Shown here piece by piece: positions 17,525 to 27,055 of a DNA stretch of 64,000 bases. Each line of letters opens with the position of its first letter. Positions within the stretch are counted from its first letter, which is position 1. Both the position numbers and the translations under genes were made by a program. The notes below the pieces were generated by a model that did not search any database, was not told the origin of the DNA, and was given only the letters and a program-made list of their open reading frames with translations. Origin of the DNA: Dictyobacter vulcani (GTDB taxonomy: Bacteria; Chloroflexota; Ktedonobacteria; Ktedonobacterales; Ktedonobacteraceae); NCBI RefSeq assembly GCF_008974265.1, contig NZ_BKZW01000001.1, positions 806,001 through 870,000 on the forward strand. The letters run 5' to 3'.

Positions 17525-17963
17525 ATTGTATACCTCTACAGATGTCTCTACGATACATATCCCTATGAATAGATTTTCTATATCTTCCATCAAAACCTCA
17601 TTGCTATATTATAACTTTTATCAGCAAGTAATATTCTACTTTGCCGTATGTTCATTATTATTTAGGTAAAATTAGCTATTTGATAGGTAGTGGATAGGAA
17701 ATGGACAGGTAGTGGCACTTCCTCAATAGGTTGCATTTATACATAATTAAAGCAAGAGGAAGATCAACTCGTGTCAACATGACAAAAAGGAGACATAAAT
17801 AGAAGTAACCACAACTTTACCAATCTAGATTCTGCAAATGATCATCTATACACATTGTCGTTTGAATCGATTCTCTTCGCATTTCTAACTTATATCTTTT
17901 AGTGGGGCAGTGATCACCTGTCCTATAAAGCCACTTTACGCAGTATCAGAAACCAGCAGGCCT

Positions 17964-18026
17964 GACACATAACTTTTTGTCTCAGCACGAAAAATGTGAG
18001 CCTTTTACGCCGAAAAGTTATGTGTC
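17964..18026. repeat. 14-bp perfect inverted repeat, MITE-like, in front of a methyltransferase gene
   Basis: GACACATAACTTTT (17964-17977) and its exact complement (18013-18026) are 35 bp apart, and similarity continues outward as CCTG...CAGG. No coding sequence lies between. It resembles the terminal repeats of a tiny non-autonomous element, or a large operator for the gene starting at 18080. The remainder of 17594-18079 is AT-rich and has no gene that I can support. Confidence 0.4.
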
Positions 18027-18079
18027 CAGGTGTACATGTATTACTTTTTCTGTAAGTGCGAATATAGGAAGGAGTTGCG

Positions 18080-18910
18080 ATGTTATCAAAAATCCAAGCA
18101 CATGACGATACCATTGAAATCGCACGATTGACCAACAAGCACCCTCTCTTAGTCACCTGTTTAGGTGGAGTTCTGCCTGGAGTCTCTCAAGTATTTCCCT
18201 CTCCCACCAAAAACATTACAGCTATTCTCGACGTTGCCTGTGGCCCAGGAGGCTGGATGTTTGAATGTGCTAGAGCATATAAACATGCGCATATAGTTGG
18301 TGTTGACACACGTGAAACCATGGTCCGGTGCGCCTCACAGAGAAGCAAACGATATCCGAACATCCAGATATTTCACCTATCATCCTATCTCGATTTTTCG
18401 CGCTTCCAGGATGCATCCTTTGATATCATCTCTTTCCAATGTACCAACTTGCATGTATGTTATGAACAATGGATACATTTACTGAGAGAATGTAAACGCA
18501 TTCTCAGAAAAGGAGGCTGTATTCGATTTACGGAATTTGAACATGCACACTCAAATTCTCCAGCGCTACAAAGGTGGAACACGCTCTATGAACAGATAGA
18601 GGATTTAGGTGCATTTCCTCTTCGAAACCAGAACTGGTTCTATGAATTAGAGCCTCTCCTTGCCCCTGATTTTCTAGAGCCTCTTCTTCTGCCTCATCTC
18701 ATCAATTTTTCCTATGGAGCACTGGTCTACGAAGGATGGACGCACGATCTACTTTCGCAAGCACAACAATGCTTACCAATCATGGTACATCATGACTTTA
18801 TCACCCAAGAGCAGAGCGTTTCTCTTTTGCGCCAAATGCAGTTGGAGTTTGCTCTTCCAAATTTTCATGCCCTACAGTATGGAATGACCATCTGGAGACG
18901 AAAAAACTAG
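18080..18910 (+). CDS. Class I SAM-dependent methyltransferase
   Basis: A 276-residue protein. Motif I is ILDVACGPGGW at about residues 49-59; the acidic residue of motif II is in HIVGVDTRETM; later motifs are FDIISFQCTNL and LRECKRILRKGGCIRFTEFE. The C-terminal half is specific and its substrate is unknown. AGGAAGGAG precedes the ATG by 6 nt. It is monocistronic, followed by a hairpin at 19025. It resembles in domain type, but not closely in sequence, the methyltransferase at 28385. Confidence 0.85.
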   Translation: MLSKIQAHDDTIEIARLTNKHPLLVTCLGGVLPGVSQVFPSPTKNITAILDVACGPGGWMFECARAYKHAHIVGVDTRETMVRCASQRSKRYPNIQIFHLSSYLDFSRFQDASFDIISFQCTNLHVCYEQWIHLLRECKRILRKGGCIRFTEFEHAHSNSPALQRWNTLYEQIEDLGAFPLRNQNWFYELEPLLAPDFLEPLLLPHLINFSYGALVYEGWTHDLLSQAQQCLPIMVHHDFITQEQSVSLLRQMQLEFALPNFHALQYGMTIWRRKN

Positions 18911-19024
18911 TGATGCTGACCTTTCAATATATGTTCCATAGAGCATGGCAGCAATATTTTGCGTAGCTCCATTCTAAGGAAGAAACTATTAAATAGCAGG
19001 TACTCTTTCAATTCAGACCAAATA

Positions 19025-19064
19025 AAAAGGACATTCTGGACAGGTACCCTCAGAATGTCCTTTT
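19025..19064 (+). terminator. Hairpin downstream of the methyltransferase gene
   Basis: AAAAGGACATTCT (19025-19037) pairs perfectly with AGAATGTCCTTTT (19052-19064), with a 14-nt loop. It lies about 115 nt after the methyltransferase stop. The right arm ends in TTTT but no longer U-run follows. Confidence 0.6.
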
Positions 19065-19109
19065 GAGAGGTACTACTTCTGCCAATGTCTCATTGGAAAC
19101 CAAATAAAT

Positions 19110-19304
19110 GTGGTGTTTCCACTGCTCCAGAGGGAGGCATACCCTATAGGTTGCAAAGTAGCTGTACTATCCTTCCCGCTGGAGTGGGTCACAATCCCGT
19201 CCCAACTAGAGGTCACCCTCACGCTTGCCTCCTCTGGAATCATCGTTCACGAGGCATGGACAGACGTCCCCCTCCTTTCCCTCACAAAAAAGCTTTATCG
19301 CTAG
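19110..19304 (+). CDS. Doubtful short ORF, possibly a gene fragment
   Basis: A 64-residue frame with a protein-like strand pattern (YPIGCKVAVLSFPLEWVTIP, then LEVTLTLASSGIIVHEAW). It has no ribosome-binding site and I do not recognise it; it may be the remains of a larger gene. From here to 19714 I see nothing else that I can support. Confidence 0.2.
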   Translation: MVFPLLQREAYPIGCKVAVLSFPLEWVTIPSQLEVTLTLASSGIIVHEAWTDVPLLSLTKKLYR

Positions 19305-19714
19305 TGCCTCTATTTATTTTGGACCAAAAGAGACTGGACACTGGTCTGGCGTTGTGAAACGCACAGAGAAAGAAGTGAAGGGAATGGGTCATGGAAAACA
19401 GGGCAACAAAGATTTTTGGTGAGGCAATGTGCATTACCAATACGCGCTCAAAACACACATAAATGCTCAGTTTCGAGGGTTCGTAACAAGCTTACTCATG
19501 CAAAACTAACAAAGTATTACTAGAAGTCTGGCAAGATCAACATACGAATCTGTGGACATGTGGAACAAACATGCTCGTGAAGACATCTGACCTCATAAAT
19601 AACTTCTTCTTTTTACCGGCAATTTCTCCATTTCCGGTTACTAATATTTATGTCATAATAAAAAAGCAAAGGCTGTAATTGCCTATGCTGCGAAGAAAGA
19701 AAGGATGCGCCCAA

Positions 19715-20824
19715 ATGGAAGAGAACAATCAAGGAAAGATCTGCGCGCAATGTCACCATGAAAAACTGCGTGCTACACATTTTTACCGGACAAAAAATGG
19801 TAAAGATGGGTATATGAAAATGTGCAAAGACTGCTACAACGCGAATAAAGAGGAAACCGCACGGCGATCACGGTTGGAAATGGAGCACAGACAACAGGAA
19901 AGAGAAAAACAACAACAAGATTTGGAAGCCCAGAGGCTACGCCGTGAAGAGCGAGAACAACAAATAGAATTGCGACGTCAGGAACAAGCTGCATGGCTGA
20001 CGGAACAACCAGCTCGTAAATGTATCGCTTGTCACCAAATAAAGGATGCGGCTGATTTTGGCTACTCAGAACTAATACCAGATCCTCGTGGCAATTGGGG
20101 TCCCCGATTACATCAGCGCTGCAAGACTTGTCACAAAAAATATCAAGACAAAAATCTTATCCCTTGTGTGCTCTGTTCTCAAGCCATCAAATCCCCCATG
20201 GGATATTTTGATGGATATAGGTTGGATGGTGGTGGAACACGTATATTTCTCTGCTGTAAGGATTGTGAAGAGAATTTTTATGCACTCCCAATGCATAAAA
20301 TACAGTTCTATATTCGTGCTCGGGTAAATTTGCTATTTCCATATCCCCAGGTCGTCTACGCAGAGGTGGATCCTCTCACCCACCAAATACGCTATATTGG
20401 GCGTACAGGCCATGCAAAGCGTCGCCACAGCGAACATAAACGAAATATTCACCAAGTACAGCCACTACTGAGACACTTTGATCATGAAACAGAGGAATAT
20501 ACCGATATGCCGTGGACTTCACGAGCGAACTGGATGTTTGAATTGAAACAACAGGGAAAGGAGCCACTTCAACGTATTCTTCTGGATTTACCAACGCCAG
20601 CCTATATTATTGAGTATGAACAACGCTATATCTTACACTCTATACAGCAAGGATGGCCTATTTTAAATCATGAAGCAGTGTTAACATCACTCAGCCAAAA
20701 GGTAAAAAGCGCATCTATCGATTTTCTTCAGGCATCTTTTGATGATTTGATAAACGATGGATGGTTCTCTAAGCGTGGCATTGAGGCATTTATTCGAGAA
20801 CGGTATCCTACAAACAAGCTGTAA
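19715..20824 (+). CDS. Zinc-knuckle protein with a C-terminal GIY-YIG nuclease-like domain
   Basis: About 369 residues from ATG 19715; in-frame starts at 19685 and TTG 19679 are possible. Three cysteine pairs-of-pairs occur: CAQCHHEK...CKDCYNAN, CIACHQIK...CKTCHKKY and CVLCSQAIK...CCKDC. They match the K-x-C-x2-C zinc fingers of phage and mobile-intron nucleases. The first and second are joined by a coiled coil rich in Glu, Gln and Arg (about residues 45-95). The C-terminal part has VVYAEVDPLTHQIRYIGRTG followed by HAKRRHSEHKR, fitting the GIY-YIG fold (strand, then YIG with Arg and His). Probably a site-specific or homing-type nuclease. Confidence 0.65.
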   Translation: MEENNQGKICAQCHHEKLRATHFYRTKNGKDGYMKMCKDCYNANKEETARRSRLEMEHRQQEREKQQQDLEAQRLRREEREQQIELRRQEQAAWLTEQPARKCIACHQIKDAADFGYSELIPDPRGNWGPRLHQRCKTCHKKYQDKNLIPCVLCSQAIKSPMGYFDGYRLDGGGTRIFLCCKDCEENFYALPMHKIQFYIRARVNLLFPYPQVVYAEVDPLTHQIRYIGRTGHAKRRHSEHKRNIHQVQPLLRHFDHETEEYTDMPWTSRANWMFELKQQGKEPLQRILLDLPTPAYIIEYEQRYILHSIQQGWPILNHEAVLTSLSQKVKSASIDFLQASFDDLINDGWFSKRGIEAFIRERYPTNKL

Positions 20825-21912
20825 TTATCAAACAGCAACGTCTATGAGATCAGTTTTTGCATGGGCACGTTCTTCCTCAGAGAACCATGCCAATAGTCAC
20901 ATCCTATCAATAGTGTATGCGCACTAAAGGACTGTGTATTAGAGCGGCGATCATTAGCATAACCAGTTTCTATTGGTGTGTGAACTGCCATTTCCTGTTT
21001 CTAGGAAGAGTTTCTGAACAAGAAACATTCATAGTCAAAAGGGTTGGCTCACTGGAGCGATGTCATGTGATAGAGCAATCGTTATCGCTGCACCTCGGAG
21101 ATCTAGTGAAGGTCTAAGTAACGGTTGCTTTTATTTCATCTGTCGCTACTCTGGCTGCCTTTAGAGGTCAGTAATTACTTACTTCGGCGTATCTTGATGT
21201 TAGGTGGCCCATGGCCCAGAAATTTTTGTTATTCTCGGTTTGTCGTCTTCGAGCTCTTTCTAAAGGAGGTAGATTGAGAAAGGCTTGGGCCAATACAGAT
21301 CAACGCGTATCGAACTGGCTTTCGCCGCAGTATTGGCGCTCTCAAGGAGTTGCTCCTTCGGACCAAAGATAGCCTGTCGTGCTCCTGCATAGGTACAAAG
21401 ATTGATATCAAGCACCCTATCTGCGGGAATGACGACCTCGAGTTGGTCACCAAGAAATTGCCAAAGCAGTAAAGTTGAGGGTCAAACGGCAGTGTGACAT
21501 CAACATTGGCCAAGACAACCTTGCAGACAGTCATCACCTAGTCTTTGCGATGATCCTGCTCATACATCGTTTACTCTTTGGCTTCAAGATTTTCCAATGC
21601 GCAGTAGTTCACACCTTGATGGACATTTTTCCAAAAAATCTCTCTGCGGCTTCTTGCATTGCAGGGACACTTACATTTCCATTGTTTCAGCCTACATTCA
21701 AAAATATAATGCAACTGAGCTGTTCTCGTGAATATTTACTTTGTAGCCCTAATTAATTAAGATTAATGAATGATGACCGTATAGTAGTATGACAATATTT
21801 TCATAAACAATGATTTCAATTGCCATATATACCCTAATTGCTATATATTAATGTCCCATACTATAAAATACATAATCATACTATTCAGTTGCTCTAGAAG
21901 AAAGGCTGCGTT
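20825..21912. other. Long non-coding stretch with a probable degenerate minus-strand gene
   Basis: About 1.1 kb with no intact gene. On the minus strand between about 21537 and 21265 two frames join into a protein-like text: VVLANVDVTLPFDPQLYCFGNFL, then after a frame change DQLEVVIPADRVLDINLC and ARQAIFGPKEQLLESANTAAKASSIRVDLYW. This looks like a decayed gene of unknown family. The last 150 bp before 21913 are AT-rich and probably hold the promoter of the next gene. Confidence 0.35.
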
Positions 21913-22476
21913 ATGAAAAATTCTTTTGATGAGACTAATAATCAGCTTGCGCAAGCATCATACACTTCCTGGCAGAAGACTCTTTTAGATGTCCTTCGCT
22001 CATATAAAACCTTTCCATTATTTGATTGCGGAGAGAAAAACCTGAAAATTGATGCAGACGCTTTTGCCCGCCAATTCCTCACACAAGTAGAAGATCATCC
22101 GGTGATTGATGAACAAGTTCCGAGTAAATTTCTTTCTGTTAATTTTGGCAGCAGGAAAAAACGTCAACAATTTTTTACGTTAACAAAAGATATTCAGCTT
22201 CTTGTTCAAGAATTGTTTGAGGATCAGGTACAACAAAAATTTCCGAATATTTCCGCCGAAGAGTATTTGGTTCGACTACTTACTCCACTTGCTGGCAACA
22301 CGCACCATACTCTTGCACCAGGGCTACAGTATCCTTTTAAAAATCCATCATCACGCGAACCCTCTCTACAGCAACTTACCCTAGACACTAGCGACCCTAA
22401 AAATCCTGTGCTTTTTCAAGGCCATACAGCTACGATTACCATCAAGAAAACTCAGCAATTTTATGCTGAATTAGAA

Positions 22477-24213
22477 CCCACATTCCGCAGGGTAATTGAC
22501 AGGAAATCTAAAATTCGATAAGGTAGTCTCAGCACAAAAAGGAGCAGAAAAAGAGCATGCAACGAGCTGAGGATTACCAGAACGAACGGTTGGATCATTT
22601 GGGTATTGTCGCGGGAGTCTGTCAGGAAATAGGCTTGGCCGCGTGGTTGGATGCCTTGGAACCGAAACAGCAACGTGTGGTGAGTTATGGAACTGCAACC
22701 GTCGCCATGATTCTCAACGGCTTGGGTTTTGCCAATCGCCAACTCTATCTGGTCCCACAATTCTTCGAGAACAAGCCGGTTGCCCACCTGCTGGGAGCAG
22801 GTATCAGCGCTGATATGCTCAACGACGATTGCCTGGGACGTACCCTGGATTGGCTCTACGCGCAAGATGTGACCACCGTGTTCGCTGGCATCGCCCATCA
22901 GGCCCGCCAACGCTTTGGGGTGAAAGCACGGCATCTTCATGTGGATACCACTTCCTTTTCGGTCAATGGAGCCTACGAAACCAACCAGGAAAACGAGCAC
23001 GTGATTGCCATTACCCATGGCTACTCGCGGGATCATCGCGAAGATCTCAAACAGTGGATGTTGGCACTGGCGACCACGCATCAGGGAGATATTCCGCTCT
23101 TTTTGCAGCCTCTTTCGGGGAACAGCAGCGATAAAGAGAGCCTGGTTAAGGTTATTGCGGATCTGCATGCTCAATTGCGGCAGCAAGAGCCCGAAGAAAA
23201 AACCATCTACGTCTCCGATAGTGGTCTCTACAGTACGGCAAATGTGCGCCAGCTCAATCAAGCTGGGGTGAGGTGGGTCAGTCGTGTTCCTGAAACCAGC
23301 AAAGAAGCCAAAGCTGCCGTGATCCAAGCCGAGGATGCGTGGCAGCCCAGCGCTGATGGGACACGCAGCATGATTGTGCAGCAGATGGATCTGCCGCAAG
23401 GACCGGAGCGTTGGATCGTGGTTCGCAGTGTCGATGGGGTCAAGCGCGCGTTGCAGACGGCTCGCAAGCAAGCTGACAAGCAGGTAGACGCGTGGGCAAA
23501 GAAGCTGTGGCATGTGAGCACCAAGTCGTTTGCCTGTCGAGAGGATGCGCAACAGGCCTGGGAGCAGAGCTTGAAAGGCCTGCCGGAGTGGCTGGAAGTC
23601 TCGGTGGAACTCAAGAGCCAGGCGGTCTTTGAAGGACGAGGCCGTCCTGCTCGGGATGCGGAGCCAAGCGGGCTGCGCTGGAGTGTCACATCGCAGGTCA
23701 TCCTCAACGAAACGAAGCTGCTGGCCTACGCTCAGCGCAAAGCCTGTTTTGTCATCGCCACCAATGTCGTGGATGAAGCGGACACCTCCAATGAGGAGGT
23801 GATCAGCCTGTATCTGGAGCAGGGCAGCGTAGAACGGGGCTTCCGTTTCTTGAAAGATCCCTTGTTTCTGGCCTCCTCGGTCTTTGTAAAAAAACCAGAA
23901 CGCATTGTGGCATTGAGCTTGATCATGGTGCTCGCGTTGTTGGTGTACCGTCTGGCTGAACATCGCTTGCGTGAGCAATTGCTGGCAAGCGGGCAAACGA
24001 TCCCCAATCAAGTCAACAAGCCTACGGCTCGACCAACGATGCGCTGGGTGTTCCAATGCTTTGAAGGCATTGAATTGTTGCAGATCCGCACAGGAACCAG
24101 AACGGAGTCGGTTGTCCTCCGCTTGCAGCCACTGCATCAAAAGATCCTTTCGTTACTGGGACCAGCCTATCAACAATTCTATTTTTTTTCAGATTGAAAC
24201 TGCGGAATGTGGG
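22477..24213 (+). mobile_element. IS1634-family insertion sequence
   Basis: 1737 bp with perfect 14-bp terminal inverted repeats CCCACATTCCGCAG and CTGCGGAATGTGGG. It is flanked by the 6-bp target duplication TTAGAA (22471-22476 and 24214-24219). One transposase gene fills it. GC content is much higher than that of the gene it interrupts. Confidence 0.85.
22557..24197 (+). CDS. IS1634-family transposase
   Basis: A 546-residue transposase. The N-terminal DUF4277-like region LDHLGIVAGVCQEIGLAAWLDAL is followed by a DDE core: D in HLHVDTTSFSVNG, D in YVSDSGLYS, and E in the C-terminal YLEQGSVERGFRFLKDP, before a hydrophobic helix (ALSLIMVLALLVYRLAE). The frame is complete, so the element may be functional. 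A 559-residue antisense frame is only a shadow. Confidence 0.88.
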   Translation: MQRAEDYQNERLDHLGIVAGVCQEIGLAAWLDALEPKQQRVVSYGTATVAMILNGLGFANRQLYLVPQFFENKPVAHLLGAGISADMLNDDCLGRTLDWLYAQDVTTVFAGIAHQARQRFGVKARHLHVDTTSFSVNGAYETNQENEHVIAITHGYSRDHREDLKQWMLALATTHQGDIPLFLQPLSGNSSDKESLVKVIADLHAQLRQQEPEEKTIYVSDSGLYSTANVRQLNQAGVRWVSRVPETSKEAKAAVIQAEDAWQPSADGTRSMIVQQMDLPQGPERWIVVRSVDGVKRALQTARKQADKQVDAWAKKLWHVSTKSFACREDAQQAWEQSLKGLPEWLEVSVELKSQAVFEGRGRPARDAEPSGLRWSVTSQVILNETKLLAYAQRKACFVIATNVVDEADTSNEEVISLYLEQGSVERGFRFLKDPLFLASSVFVKKPERIVALSLIMVLALLVYRLAEHRLREQLLASGQTIPNQVNKPTARPTMRWVFQCFEGIELLQIRTGTRTESVVLRLQPLHQKILSLLGPAYQQFYFFSD

Positions 24214-24567
24214 TTAGAAGAGGGCATTATGAGATATGCTCGTAGAAATGGAAAAAAATTTAAAGAGAGTGATTTTGTCTCTTTACAGCAGCGGTTAAAT
24301 GAAATGATCCACGAGGATACATCTGAACTTCACACATTAATAGCAACAGTCAGTACCGAATCACTTGCTAAAATTAAGCAAGAAGTCTCGATCCGTTACC
24401 TTGAACTACTTGCCAAACAGATAAGCGATAATCCGCAGGAACGCAATTATGATCGGCGATCTATTTATTTACATACGCTCACCACAAGATTAAAGAAAAT
24501 TAAAGAGTATTTATTAGCTTATCCTAATGATACAGAATACCAAGTTTACTATGATGGTAGTATGATA

Positions 24568-26072
24568 TTGACGTTTAGACTAAATCAGACAAAAAGGCCC
24601 CCCACCTTGCGGCGGGCGGCCTGATCAAGTAAAGTTCTTCTTATAATTACAACACAAGGAATTTTACTTGCATGACTAACAGTAACACATTGCGACAATT
24701 TCGTCACGACATCTATGACTGTTTTCCACGAGCGAAGGATGCATTGTTTAATACAATTGATGGACTGATGACAGAAATACAGGCGACATCGTTTCCAGAG
24801 ATCTCGCAATCGCCCTTGTTTGAACGCACCTGGGCTAGTTTGTATGAGGCGTTTGAAGATGGGCGTATCGATGAGAAGCGCCTGCGAGAGATTCTGGCAC
24901 GCTATCTGCCCAAACCCGATGCGGGCAAGTGGCTCTGGATTGGCATTGATGCCAGCAAGATTGCACGCCCGGCTGCTGTAACGTCGGCCGATCGTACGGC
25001 ACAACATATGCATAATCTGCCAGAATGCAAGAAGCCAGTCACGTTTGGGTGGCAATTCTCGACGGTCGTGGCTTTGGCAGAGCCAGTGAGCAGTTGGACC
25101 TATATTCTGGACCAACAACGGGTGGCGTCGCAGACCACCGCCATCGAAGTCGCAGAAGAACAGCTCAGGCAAGTGGTACCCTATTTGCCCAAGCAGGTCA
25201 TTGTTGTATTGGACCGGGGGTATGATTCCAACTGGTTGTGGTGTCGTTGTAGCGCATTGGAGGTTGAGGTGTTGGGTCGTCTCAAAAGCAATCGCTGCTT
25301 CTACCGAGCTGCGCCACCTCCAACAGGAAAAAAAGGATGTCCACGCAAAGATGGTGACAAACTGCAACCGAAAGATCCAGCAACGCATCAGGATCCAGAT
25401 GGAGTATGGAAAGGTACCGATGAGAAAGAGCGTCCGGTGGAAGTCACCTGGTGGAAACACATGCATGTCAAGCAGGCACGCTACCTGGACGTCACCGTTT
25501 TGCGGGTGGTGCGACCTCATGCGACCAACAAAGAGCGTGATCCACGCGTGAGCTGGTTTGTGTGGATTGGGGATCAAGAAGCTGATGTCACCCAGATTGC
25601 ACTGGGCTATGTGCTGCGCTTTGGGCAAGAGCATGGCTATCGTTTTGACAAGCAATGCTTGTTGTGGGAACAACCACGTTTGCGGACCCCAGAACAGTTT
25701 GAGCGATGGAGCCATATTGTGGCGATCGCGCACAATCATCTGGTCTTGGCTCGTGACGTGGTTGAAGCAGAACGGCGACCATGGGAAAGCAAACAGCGCA
25801 AGCCAACCCCCCAACAGGTGCGGCGCGGGATGCACAAATTGTTGGCACGTTTGGGCACTCCTGCCCGGCCACCACAACCACGCGGAAAATCGAAAGGCCG
25901 GATGAAAGGAGCAAAAGTTGGCAAAGCACCACGTTTTCCCATCATTCGCAAAAAGCCAAAGTTGCCTCAAATTGTACCATCCTGATGGCAGAGATGACGC
26001 ATTGATTCATCGTCTTTCTTTGAACGGAACTTCTCATGGAGTTCTGGTAGAACTTTTTAGTCTAAACGTCAA
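24568..26072 (+). mobile_element. Insertion sequence of the IS701/IS4-like DDE group
   Basis: 1505 bp with perfect 17-bp terminal inverted repeats beginning TTGACGTTTAGACTAAA. It is flanked by the 6-bp target duplication ATGATA (24562-24567 and 26073-26078). Near the left end AGGCC...GGCCT sequence (24597-24622) can form a GC-rich hairpin that may block read-through into the transposase. Confidence 0.8.
24672..25985 (+). CDS. Transposase, IS701/IS4-like DDE family
   Basis: A 437-residue transposase. Candidate catalytic residues are D in LWIGIDASKIARP, D in VIVVLDRGYDSNWLW, and E in the C-terminal WSHIVAIAHNHLVLARDVVEAERRPWE. The basic tail (PRGKSKGRMKGAKVGKAPRF) is usual for such transposases. 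The family name is from general resemblance; the exact IS group needs a database search. The frame is intact. Confidence 0.75.
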   Translation: MTNSNTLRQFRHDIYDCFPRAKDALFNTIDGLMTEIQATSFPEISQSPLFERTWASLYEAFEDGRIDEKRLREILARYLPKPDAGKWLWIGIDASKIARPAAVTSADRTAQHMHNLPECKKPVTFGWQFSTVVALAEPVSSWTYILDQQRVASQTTAIEVAEEQLRQVVPYLPKQVIVVLDRGYDSNWLWCRCSALEVEVLGRLKSNRCFYRAAPPPTGKKGCPRKDGDKLQPKDPATHQDPDGVWKGTDEKERPVEVTWWKHMHVKQARYLDVTVLRVVRPHATNKERDPRVSWFVWIGDQEADVTQIALGYVLRFGQEHGYRFDKQCLLWEQPRLRTPEQFERWSHIVAIAHNHLVLARDVVEAERRPWESKQRKPTPQQVRRGMHKLLARLGTPARPPQPRGKSKGRMKGAKVGKAPRFPIIRKKPKLPQIVPS

Positions 26073-27055
26073 ATGATAGATATTCGCGATGTTTTTTCGC
26101 GTTCCAATGCTTTTGACATTTTACCAGTCATTCCAATGGAGGTAGGCTTATTACGCCAGATGACTAATGAAGATAACGATACATTATCCTTTCAATTCGG
26201 AATGAAAGTAAAATTAAATGCAGCAGTTAAAAGCGCAAATAGTGATTCGGTCCTTGACTACTATTTGGATATGATTGACCCAACAAATGAGCTTCATCAG
26301 TCCCACCTCTCAACAGATAATAATGCTTTGGCAACGCAAGAGGATGATTATTTTAAGCAGCGTGTCCTTCACATTGCTTGCCTATATATGCTCATCTTTA
26401 ATCGGTTTGACGAGGCAGAAAGTCCAATCATTGATATTTATCGACAACATGTTCTACCTATACTCCAAAGCGGAACCGATGAAGAGAAACGAGCTCTTTT
26501 CACGCGCATAAAAAAGCAGATCGCCGGGTCAAACAAAAACAGAGCTGCTTTAGATGATCTGTGCGAGCTGGTCAAAGAAATTATTCGTCAGCCAAAGCAT
26601 CTTTATGGATTTCAAGGTGATCCCTATTATGTACATATCGGTCTACAGGCAGGGCTTTTAACTCCAAATGTTAACACTATGTTCAAACATTATCAATTCT
26701 TATCTCCTGAATGCCGTGAGAACCCCAAGCAGATCTTACGGTACCTTACCATCAGTGGAGATAGAGTCGAAGGAACAGCTTTTTGTAAGCTTCCAGTCGA
26801 GATCGCTTTTACATCTGTCTATTTCCAATCAGACTCTACGCAAGACACCTTCCAAAAATTTACGCTCCAATATGATATTGATGCAATTGATATGGTACCT
26901 ACATTTTTCTATCCACGTAGCAATAAAAGTGCAAACCGTGTAATACAGACTCGATTTCACTCGATGGGAATCTTTCTCCCTTATTGGTCAACGTTTCAGG
27001 ATCTGCAAGAAGTTGATAAAACGCTGAAGCACATAAAGCAATTTGCATATGAATG

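Larger units (their letters stand above)
21913..27055 (+). pseudogene. Large unknown gene split by two insertion sequences and truncated by a third
   Basis: Coding segments are 21913-22476, 24220-24567 and 26079-27055. Deleting each insertion sequence plus one target duplicate joins them in frame (AELE|EGIMRYARR and YYDGSMI|DIRDVFSRSN), giving at least 629 codons. The third element (IS256) removes the C-terminus. The protein is soluble, Gln/Asn/Lys-rich and AT-rich compared with its neighbours, with helical stretches such as DFVSLQQRLNEMIHEDTSEL and SIYLHTLTTRLKKIKEYLL. I recognise no domain. Low GC and repeated insertion suggest an acquired gene, dispensable or costly. AGAAAGG lies about 10 nt before the ATG. 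Confidence 0.75.

Noticed and set aside
22461..24140. 559-residue open frame on the minus strand
   Set aside because: It is antisense to the IS1634 transposase, has no start context and shows no protein family pattern; GC-rich transposase genes often give long antisense frames.
24585..25970. 461-residue open frame on the minus strand
   Set aside because: Antisense shadow of the IS701/IS4-like transposase, rich in Cys, Trp and His without any motif.
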